A stretch of 64,000 nucleotides of DNA. It comes from Rhizobium leguminosarum. GTDB lineage: Bacteria; Pseudomonadota; Alphaproteobacteria; Rhizobiales; Rhizobiaceae. The DNA lies in contig NZ_CP025012.1 of the NCBI RefSeq assembly GCF_002953715.1, positions 4,842,124 through 4,906,123 on the forward strand, written 5' to 3'. The position numbers and the translations under genes were made by a program. A model generated the notes under the pieces. That model saw only the letters and a program-made list of their open reading frames with translations, did not search any database and was not told where the DNA came from. Positions 58,292 through 64,000 of this stretch are shown one piece after another. The number at the start of each line of letters is the position of its first letter. Position 1 is the first letter of the stretch.

Positions 58292-59866
58292 TCAGCTCAG
58301 CATCCAGGCAATATAGACAAGCGTCAATGCGATGATCCAAAGCGCGATCCTGGCCGAGCGGTTGTGCCGCGCTTCGGCCTTGCCGATCGCCTCCGCCGTC
58401 TCAGCATCGAAGCGCAGCCCGTGCTCGCTCATATGCAGGAGCTGATGGTGGAATTTTTCGGTCTTCGCTGCGATTTCGGGCACGGCTTCGGCGAGCTTTA
58501 CCGCCGCCTTCAGCCCGTCCTTGAGATCGGTGGCGATCCGCTTCGGCCCGAGATTGGTGCGGATCCAGTCACCGACGACAGGCTCGGAGGCCTTCCACAT
58601 GTTGAAGCGCGGATTGAGCATGCGCGATACACCTTCGACCACGACCATGGTCTTCTGCAGCATCACCAGCTCCGGCCGCGTCGCCATGTCGAAGAGTTCG
58701 GTCACTTCGAACAGCAGCGTCAGCAGCTTGCCCATCGAGATCGTCTCGGCCGGCTGTCCATGGATCGGCTCGCCGATCGCCCGGATCGCCTGGGCGAAGC
58801 TTTCGACATTGTGATGTCCGGGCACATAGCCGGCCTCAAAATGCACCTCGGCGACGCGGATATAGTCGCGGGTGATGAAGCCATAGAGGATTTCGGCGAG
58901 GAAGCGCCGCTCCTTCTTGCCCAGCCGCCCGACGATGCCCATGTCGACGGCGACGATCATCCCGTCAGCGTCGACGAAGAGATTGCCCGGATGCATGTCG
59001 GCATGGAAGAAGCCGTCGCGCAACGTGTGGCGCAGGAACGACTGGATCAGCGTATCGGCAAGCAGGTTGAGATCGTGGCCCGCCGCGCGCAGGCCCTCGA
59101 CGTCGGACATCCTCGTGCCGTCGATCCACTCCATGGTGATGACGTCGCGCCCGGTGCGCTCCCAGTCGACCTTCGGCACGCGGAAGCCGGGATCCTTTTC
59201 GGTATTCTCGGCGATCTCCGAAAGGGCAGCCGCCTCCAGGCGAAGATCCATCTCCACCTTGGTCGTCTGCTCCAGCGTCTTCGTCACTTCGACCGGCCGC
59301 AGCCGCCGGCTGGACGCCAGGAAACGCTCCTGCATATGGGCAACGAGATACATCGCCTCGATGTCATGGGCAAAGCGCTGGCGCACGCCGGGCCGCACGA
59401 TCTTGACGGCGACCTTCTTCCGGCCCTCGGCACTATCGACCTCGGCCGGATGCACCTGCGCGATCGAGGCGGCGGCGATCGGATCGCCGAAGCTCGCATA
59501 GAGCTCGCCGATCGGCCGTCCGAGCGAGCCTTCGATATTGGCCTTGGCCGCTGCCGAGGGAAAGAAGGCCATCCGGTCCTGAAGCTGCGACAGGTCGTTG
59601 GCGAATTCGACGCCGACCACATCCGGCCGCGTCGCCAGGAACTGCCCGATCTTCACATAGGAGGGACCGAGCCGCTCGACCGCCTGGGCCAGCCGGTCGC
59701 TACGCTTCTGATGCCGCGCCTTGCTTCGCTCGAAAATCGTGACGAAGGATTTGGCGAGTGCCACCGGAGGCGGCAGCCCTTCGGAAGGAAGAGCTGATAC
59801 GACGCCCTCACGCACGAGCACCCAGCCGACGCGCCAAAGACGGAAATATGCGCCGAAAGTACTCAT
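58292..59866 (-). CDS. ubiB: UbiB family protein (2-polyprenylphenol 6-hydroxylase / ubiquinone COQ8-like kinase-like ATPase)
   Basis: A 524-residue UbiB protein with the family's atypical kinase features: AASIAQVHPAEV (KxGQ region and Ala-rich loop), HADMHPGNLFVDADG (catalytic region near 286-300), VAVDMGIVGRL and two C-terminal transmembrane segments ending RIALWIIALTLVYIAWML. It supports ubiquinone biosynthesis at the membrane. It follows ubiE by 62 bases, across repeat copy g; ubiE-ubiB is a conserved pair. Confidence 0.94.
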   Translation of the reverse strand: MSTFGAYFRLWRVGWVLVREGVVSALPSEGLPPPVALAKSFVTIFERSKARHQKRSDRLAQAVERLGPSYVKIGQFLATRPDVVGVEFANDLSQLQDRMAFFPSAAAKANIEGSLGRPIGELYASFGDPIAAASIAQVHPAEVDSAEGRKKVAVKIVRPGVRQRFAHDIEAMYLVAHMQERFLASSRRLRPVEVTKTLEQTTKVEMDLRLEAAALSEIAENTEKDPGFRVPKVDWERTGRDVITMEWIDGTRMSDVEGLRAAGHDLNLLADTLIQSFLRHTLRDGFFHADMHPGNLFVDADGMIVAVDMGIVGRLGKKERRFLAEILYGFITRDYIRVAEVHFEAGYVPGHHNVESFAQAIRAIGEPIHGQPAETISMGKLLTLLFEVTELFDMATRPELVMLQKTMVVVEGVSRMLNPRFNMWKASEPVVGDWIRTNLGPKRIATDLKDGLKAAVKLAEAVPEIAAKTEKFHHQLLHMSEHGLRFDAETAEAIGKAEARHNRSARIALWIIALTLVYIAWMLS

Positions 59867-59884
59867 GTTCTGCTTGATTCTCGC

Positions 59885-59930
59885 GCGACGCTATTCGAAA
59901 ACCGCTCTACACTTTTCGGCGTCATGCGTC
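59885..59930. repeat. Palindromic intergenic repeat, copy g (module 1 only, partial)
   Basis: GACGCTATTCGAAAACCGCTCTACACTTTTCGGCGTC (59887-59923): read in the opposite sense its core CGAAAAGTGTAGAGCGGTTTTCG is that of module 1 in copies e and f. It ends within one base of the ubiE stop codon (59929-59931). Confidence 0.7.
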
Positions 59931-60705
59931 ACAGCTTCCAGCCGGAATGGAGTGCGGCGATGCCGCCGGTATAATTGGTGTAGGTGACGCGCGAAAAGCC
60001 GGCCTGGCGGATCATTGCCGCGAAATTCTCCTGGTTCGGGAACTTGCGGATCGATTCCACCAGATATTGGTAGGGTTCGGCATCGCCGGTAATCGCCTTG
60101 CCGAATTGCGGAATGGCGTTGAACGACCAGGCGTCGTAGATCTTGTCGAGAAGCGGCATATCGACTTCGGAAAATTCCAGCACCAGCAGCCGTCCGCCGC
60201 GCTTCAACACGCGATAGGCCTCCGACAGCGCTACGTCGATCCTCGGTACGTTGCGGATGCCGAAGGCGATCGTATAGGCATCGAAGCTGCCTGCCTCGAA
60301 CGGCAGTTCCTCGGCATTCGCCTCGACGAAGGTGAGATTGCCGGAAAGCTTCTTCTTTTCCGCCCGCTCGGCTCCGACGCCGAGCATCGAACCGTTGATG
60401 TCGAGCACGGTGGCATGCGCCTGTCTGCCCGAGGCCTCGACGATGCGGAAGGCGATATCGCCGGTGCCGCCGGCAACGTCGAGCACCTTGTAGCCCGGCT
60501 CCTTGCGCGGGTTCAGCGCCGAGATCATCGCATCCTTCCAGGCGCGGTGCATGCCCATCGACATGACGTCGTTCATGATGTCGTAGCGCTTGGCGACCTT
60601 GTGGAACACCTGGTTGACCAGGCTCTGCTTCTCGCCATCAGGCACCTCGCGGAAGCCGTAGGAGGTCTCCATGCCGCCATCGGCGGAAGTGCGGCTTTCT
60701 GACAT
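59929..60705 (-). CDS. ubiE: Demethylmenaquinone/2-methoxy-6-polyprenyl-1,4-benzoquinol methylase
   Basis: UbiE methylates the ubiquinone precursor at C-5 (or demethylmenaquinone) with SAM. The 258-residue product has VFHKVAKRYDIMNDVMSMGMHRAWK, the SAM motif VLDVAGGTGDIAFRI, and the family motif IAFGIRNVPRIDVAL with LEFSEVD. I start at ATG 60705 with CGGAG upstream; the frame runs further but is not conserved. It is transcribed with ubiB and divergent from mutM. Confidence 0.94.
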   Translation of the reverse strand: MSESRTSADGGMETSYGFREVPDGEKQSLVNQVFHKVAKRYDIMNDVMSMGMHRAWKDAMISALNPRKEPGYKVLDVAGGTGDIAFRIVEASGRQAHATVLDINGSMLGVGAERAEKKKLSGNLTFVEANAEELPFEAGSFDAYTIAFGIRNVPRIDVALSEAYRVLKRGGRLLVLEFSEVDMPLLDKIYDAWSFNAIPQFGKAITGDAEPYQYLVESIRKFPNQENFAAMIRQAGFSRVTYTNYTGGIAALHSGWKL

Positions 60706-60854
60706 CAGACTGCTCCGTTCCTGAAGATTCGGGCGCGGCGGCCATAGCGAAAGACCGCGCGCGACGTTATCTATGGGCCGCATTCTCCGCGGCACACTGG
60801 CGCTATAGCGCACATCGTCGCCGGTTGAAACACGTTAGATATAGATGGGTTAAG

Positions 60855-61775
60855 ATGCCGGAATTGCCAGAAGTCGAAACGGTGAAACGCGGCCTGACGC
60901 CGGCGATGGAGGGCACCCGCATCACCAAGCTGGAGCTGCGCCGCGGCGATCTGCGCTTCCCCTTTCCCGACGCTTTCGCGGACAGGGTTTCCGGCCGCAC
61001 CATCGTCAGCCTCGGCCGCCGCGCCAAATATCTGCTGGTCGATCTCGACGACGGCAACACGCTGATCTCCCATCTCGGCATGTCCGGTTCCTTCCGCATT
61101 GAGGAGGGCCGCATTGAGGAGGGCCGCATTGAGGAGGGTGCCGTCTCCGCCGCGCCGGGCGAATTCCACCATGTCCGCTCGAAGGACGAGAAGCACGATC
61201 ACGTCGTCTTTCATCTGGAGGGCGCAAGCGGCCCGCGCCGTGTCGTCTACAACGATCCGCGCCGTTTCGGCTTCATGGATATGGTGGGACGTGCCGATCT
61301 CGCCGCCCATCCCTTCTTCCGCGATCTCGGCCCTGAGCCGACAGGAAACGAGCTTGGCGCCGCCTATCTGGCCGAACGCTTCCGCGACAAGGCGCAGCCG
61401 CTGAAGAGCGCGCTGCTTGACCAGAAGAACATTGCCGGTCTCGGCAATATATATGTCTGCGAGGCGCTGTGGCGCGCGCATCTTTCGCCGATCCGCGCCG
61501 CCAGCACGCTGGTGACGGCAGGGGGCCGGCCGAAAGCGCAGCTTGACCTGCTCGTGGCCTCGATCCGTGACGTCATCGCCGATGCGATCGCCGCCGGCGG
61601 ATCGTCGCTGCGCGACCATATCCAGACCGACGGATCGCTCGGCTATTTCCAGCATTCCTTCTCCGTCTATGATCGCGAAAGTCAGGCTTGCCGCACGCCC
61701 GGCTGCGGCGGTACGGTCGCCCGCATCGTCCAGGCGGGTCGCTCCACCTTCTATTGTGCCACCTGCCAGAAGTAA
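60855..61775 (+). CDS. mutM: Bifunctional DNA-formamidopyrimidine glycosylase / AP lyase with an internal repeat insertion
   Basis: MutM (Fpg) removes 8-oxoguanine and formamidopyrimidines from DNA. The catalytic Pro-1 and Glu-2 are in MPELPEVETVKRGL; the helix-two-turn-helix appears as LLDQKNIAGLGNIYVCEALW and the C-terminal zinc finger as CRTPGCGGTV with FYCATC. Residues 81-95 are an insertion of three tandem RIEEG units coded by three 15-bp direct repeats. The protein is 306 residues, longer than typical Fpg (about 270-295), consistent with this and other loops. ATG 60855 starts PELPE directly. Confidence 0.95.
   Translation: MPELPEVETVKRGLTPAMEGTRITKLELRRGDLRFPFPDAFADRVSGRTIVSLGRRAKYLLVDLDDGNTLISHLGMSGSFRIEEGRIEEGRIEEGAVSAAPGEFHHVRSKDEKHDHVVFHLEGASGPRRVVYNDPRRFGFMDMVGRADLAAHPFFRDLGPEPTGNELGAAYLAERFRDKAQPLKSALLDQKNIAGLGNIYVCEALWRAHLSPIRAASTLVTAGGRPKAQLDLLVASIRDVIADAIAAGGSSLRDHIQTDGSLGYFQHSFSVYDRESQACRTPGCGGTVARIVQAGRSTFYCATCQK
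61095..61139 (+). repeat. Three tandem 15-bp repeats inside mutM
   Basis: CGCATTGAGGAGGGC occurs three times in succession (61095-61109, 61110-61124, 61125-61139; the last ends in T), each coding Arg-Ile-Glu-Glu-Gly. As the unit is a multiple of three, copy number can change without a frameshift. Confidence 0.95.
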
Positions 61776-61798
61776 GAGTGAGAAACCGGGAGAACAGC

Positions 61799-62572
61799 AT
61801 GGCTTATGAGACCCTGATCGTCGAAACCCGAGGCAATGTCGGCCTCGTCACGCTGAACCGCCCACAGGCGCTGAACGCGCTGAATTCCACCGTCCTGAAG
61901 GAACTGAAAGAGGCCTATGCCGCCTTCCACGCCGACGAGACGGTCGGCGCGATCGTGCTGACCGGTTCCGAGCGCGCCTTTGCCGCCGGCGCCGATATCA
62001 AGGAGATGCAGCCACTTGAGTTCGCCGATATCTATCAGAGTGATTTCATCAGCGGCTGGGATGAGGTCGCCAAGGCACGCAAGCCGGTGATCGCTGCCGT
62101 CAGCGGCTTTGCGCTCGGCGGCGGCTGCGAGCTCGCCATGATGTGCGATTTCATCATCGCCTCGGAGACGGCGAAGTTCGGCCAGCCGGAAATCACCCTG
62201 GGCGTCATTCCCGGCATGGGCGGCTCGCAGCGGCTGACGCGCGCCGTCGGCAAGGCGAAGGCAATGGACCTCATCCTGACCGGCCGCATGATGGATGCGG
62301 CGGAAGCCGAACGATCGGGACTCGTTTCGCGTGTGGTGGCGCCCGAGCGTCTGCTCGACGAGGCGCTGGCGGCGGCCGAAAAGATCGCTTCGCTTTCGCG
62401 TCCCTCGGTGATGATGGCCAAGGAGGCGGTCAACCGCGCATTCGAGACGACGCTGGAGGAGGGCTTGCGTTTCGAGCGCCGCCTGTTTCACAGTCTCTTT
62501 GCCACGGATGACCAGAAAGAAGGCATGGCGGCCTTCGTCGAGAAGCGCAAACCGGCTTTTACGCACCGTTGA
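61799..62572 (+). CDS. Enoyl-CoA hydratase (crotonase family)
   Basis: A 257-residue crotonase: oxyanion-hole segment RAFAAGADIKEM (near residues 62-73), second oxyanion Gly in FALGGGCELAM, and the catalytic Glu pair regions ETAKFGQPEITLGVIPGMGGSQRL (Glu near 112 and 134-region). It hydrates trans-2-enoyl-CoA in fatty-acid beta-oxidation; short-chain specificity is typical. ATG 61799 has CGGGAGAAC upstream. It follows mutM by 23 bases and precedes rpsT, an order I remember from many rhizobial chromosomes. Confidence 0.93.
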   Translation: MAYETLIVETRGNVGLVTLNRPQALNALNSTVLKELKEAYAAFHADETVGAIVLTGSERAFAAGADIKEMQPLEFADIYQSDFISGWDEVAKARKPVIAAVSGFALGGGCELAMMCDFIIASETAKFGQPEITLGVIPGMGGSQRLTRAVGKAKAMDLILTGRMMDAAEAERSGLVSRVVAPERLLDEALAAAEKIASLSRPSVMMAKEAVNRAFETTLEEGLRFERRLFHSLFATDDQKEGMAAFVEKRKPAFTHR

Positions 62573-62615
62573 ATGCTTTTAGGCGCCTGCCAGTGGTAAA
62601 GCGTAAAAATCCGCG

Positions 62616-62644
62616 TTGACGTGGGCCGGCTTTAGAGTTATATG
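62616..62644 (+). promoter_or_regulatory. Promoter of rpsT
   Basis: TTGACG at 62616-62621 and TATATG at 62639-62644 with a 17-base spacer (TTATAT with 16 is equivalent) match the sigma-70-type consensus. The 5' leader to the rpsT start is about 115 bases and can fold; S20 is known to repress its own translation, so a leader structure is plausible. Confidence 0.7.
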
Positions 62645-62764
62645 CCCGCCCACGGTTCGGAACGCCGGTTTGGTTTTCCGCGATTGCTCCCGCATTGCTG
62701 GATTTTGTGGCCGCAGGGCCCGCGGTAATGGCGGAGTTTGTTCGAATTCTTGAGAGAGGCATCC

Positions 62765-63043
62765 ATGGCCAATACAACTTCGGCGAAAAAAGCGACCCGC
62801 AAGATCGCCCGCCGTACCGACGTCAATAAGGCTCGTCGCTCGCGCGTTCGTACTTTCGTTCGCCAGGTCGAAGAGGCCATCGCATCCGGTGACGCCGCCA
62901 AGGCGAAGGAAGCTTTCCTGGCTGCTCAGCCCGAGCTTGCCCGCGCCGCCAGCAAGGGCGTGCTGCATGCCAACACGGCATCGCGCAAGGTCTCGCGTCT
63001 GGCCGCTCGTGTGAAGGCTCTTTCGGTCACCACGACCGCGTAA
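62765..63043 (+). CDS. rpsT: 30S ribosomal protein S20
   Basis: S20 binds 16S rRNA early in small-subunit assembly. The 92-residue basic helical product begins MANTTSAKKATRKIARRTDV, with the family Lys/Arg-rich bundle and a C-terminal VSRLAARVKALSVT. ATG 62765 has GAGAGG upstream and the frame's remaining nine upstream residues are not S20. A strong terminator follows. It is the gene immediately before dnaA in rhizobia. Confidence 0.96.
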   Translation: MANTTSAKKATRKIARRTDVNKARRSRVRTFVRQVEEAIASGDAAKAKEAFLAAQPELARAASKGVLHANTASRKVSRLAARVKALSVTTTA

Positions 63044-63073
63044 TCTTCCATTAAGGACTTCTTCTTTATGATT

Positions 63074-63100
63074 AGCCCGGTAATTTTACCGGGCTTTTTC
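63074..63100 (+). terminator. Intrinsic terminator of rpsT
   Basis: AGCCCGGTAA (63074-63083) and TTACCGGGCT (63086-63095) form a near-perfect stem with a small T-rich loop, followed directly by TTTTTC. A strong Rho-independent terminator 30 bases after the rpsT stop. Confidence 0.95.
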
Positions 63101-63898
63101 GATTCCACCGATCAGCCCCTGCATGGTTAATCTCACGACTGTTTCGTGTCAGCGCCATGACAGGAAAAATCGTTTAAAAACAATGGCTTGCGCAAGGATG
63201 CTTTCACGCCGCGCGACTCTGCCCCAAGCTTCCGGGACCACAGGCGAGTCAAGAGGATTTTATTTTTTTTCTTTCAATGCGTGTCAAAATAGCCCGAACG
63301 GGGGAATCTCTTTGATTCAACTGCGATTCTTTTTTGACGCTGGTGTGACGCCCGAAAAGGGCAGGCGGAGTCAATGCCCGCTTCTTAATTTTGCGTAAAA
63401 TTCATCGTTGATATTGCCTTTTGATCCTGCCTAAATGGCTTTCAACAAAGGGCGCGGACATCACCTGCACAGGCTCGGTCTTAACTGCCACGTCGGCAGG
63501 GCGATAAGTTTGTGCCGTTTGTTACGGAGCATTGCGCTTCCGTTTTTTCAAGCACTCGACGGATTTGAGCCGTAACGTGGCTGTTACGGAGCGGGGATGT
63601 TTTGTGCCTTCAGTGGCCACACGTTTAAGGCGAGGCCACCGGAGAAGTTAAATTAATATTGCGTTCGGGCTGGTCGGCCGAAAACGAGGTTCGACCGCCA
63701 GCTTGGCACGGAAAGCCGATGAAGGTTGCTGCATGAGCGCGGCCCCTGCAACGGAGTTCTGCGTCGGTTCCTTCGGGAGCAGTGTTTGAGTGAACCGGCA
63801 GGCGAGCGGCTCATGAGGATCCGTCAGCCCGCCAAAGCGGGGAATGATCGGGCGGCCGTTTTAGCGGATGCCGCCCGGTGGAATTGAAAGGCGGCATT
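63101..63898 (+). promoter_or_regulatory. Long dnaA upstream region: GANTC cluster, direct repeats, leader hairpin
   Basis: A 798-base region with no supported gene. It holds seven GANTC sites, six of them within 63215-63372 (63215, 63246, 63304, 63314, 63325, 63368) and one at 63101. The 11-mer TGTTACGGAGC occurs at 63520-63530 and 63582-63592, with CCGTAAC inverted at 63570. A GGGCGGC / GCCGCCC stem (63850-63876) lies 22 bases before the dnaA ATG. I see no perfect TTATCCACA DnaA box, so this looks like a regulatory leader rather than the origin itself. Confidence 0.65.
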
Positions 63899-64000
63899 AT
63901 GCAGATGAATACGATGACGACGAGCGGGCTCGACAATGGGGATGCGGCACCGCAGGCGTTCGGCTCAATTCGCCTGGAAGCGGCGGAAGTAAAGGCGGAT
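63899..64000 (+). CDS. dnaA: Chromosomal replication initiator protein DnaA, N-terminal fragment
   Basis: The window ends 34 codons into this frame: MQMNTMTTSGLDNGDAAPQA followed by FGSIRLEAAEVKAD. This is too short for the ATPase or DNA-binding domains; I assign dnaA from its position directly after rpsT, its long cell-cycle-type upstream region with clustered GANTC sites, and resemblance to the start of rhizobial DnaA as I remember it. ATG 63899 is preceded by AAAGGCG. DnaA opens the replication origin in ATP-bound form. Confidence 0.72.
   Translation, partial: MQMNTMTTSGLDNGDAAPQAFGSIRLEAAEVKAD

Noticed and set aside
61101..61139. Internal start site inside mutM from the GAGGAGGG words
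   Set aside because: No ATG or GTG stands at a suitable distance in frame; these words come from the tandem repeat coding for RIEEG.
63123..63398. A 91-codon frame upstream of dnaA
   Set aside because: No ribosome site, odd composition with Phe runs from T-rich sequence, and it lies over the GANTC cluster; regulatory DNA is a better reading.
63101..63898. Calling this the chromosomal origin oriC
   Set aside because: No clear TTATCCACA boxes or AT-rich unwinding element with DnaA-box arrays; in rhizobia the origin is reported away from dnaA near hemE.

Overview
The window reads as a chromosomal segment of a Rhizobium-type alphaproteobacterium (R. leguminosarum/R. etli group is my best guess; I cannot fix the species from sequence alone). 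Support: a rhizobial phospholipid N-methyltransferase (PmtA), the order enoyl-CoA hydratase - rpsT - dnaA at the right end with fpg/mutM, ubiE and ubiB beside it, dense GANTC (CcrM) sites before dnaA, high GC with strong C/G third positions, and several short palindromic intergenic repeats of the RIME type common in rhizobia. I found no rRNA or tRNA gene, CRISPR array, transposase or prophage.

Layout. 1-3137 (minus): an iron-linked imelysin / di-haem cytochrome c / imelysin operon, cut at the left edge. 3352-8288: rsmB, an RlpA-like protein, then GST-queG-SDR. 8521-17020: uppP, a small secreted peptide gene, an NDUFA9-like SDR, DUF1330, pyrF, a histidine phosphatase, pmtA, DUF72, dnaN, rsmI, yraN. 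17139-22711: a cupin gene plus a LacI-controlled sugar ABC transporter, lying between yraN and gshB. 22858-34676: gshB, yifB, a foreign-looking DUF4037/GNAT pair, cysK, lysE, dps, an EamA exporter with a divergent Lrp regulator, GNAT, dut, prfC. 34680-43864: small regulator-plus-enzyme modules (LysR/GST, RidA/Lrp, GFA, S10 peptidase, GntR/CynX, pirin, YafJ-like amidotransferase). 43875-45080: coaBC. 45210-50585: two SDRs, two LysR regulators, an MFS exporter and a VOC protein. 50603-58089: a catabolic operon. 58292-64000: ubiB, ubiE, mutM, enoyl-CoA hydratase, rpsT and the start of dnaA.

The most interesting part is the minus-strand operon at 50603-58089. It holds a HAL-family lyase without the MIO Ala-Ser-Gly triad, a HutU-like hydratase with Ala at the catalytic Cys position, a DUF917 / S-methyl-thiohydantoin desulfurase family protein, a cyclic amidohydrolase (hydantoinase type) and an M20 N-carbamoyl amidohydrolase. 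Read in order they form a complete route from ergothioneine (or S-methyl-ergothioneine) to thiourocanate, thiohydantoin propionate, hydantoin-5-propionate, N-carbamoyl-glutamate and glutamate, rather than an ordinary histidine pathway. The lyase gene is flanked by inverted copies of a roughly 115-bp mosaic palindromic repeat, and the whole block sits between coaBC and ubiB, which I remember as adjacent or close in related genomes.

Other points of note: a 47-bp near-perfect palindrome over the start of a GntR gene; a compact transcription unit with a 23-codon ORF, a near-perfect Shine-Dalgarno and a strong terminator at 41645-41825; a triple 15-bp in-frame repeat inside mutM; and six GANTC sites in 158 bp upstream of dnaA.
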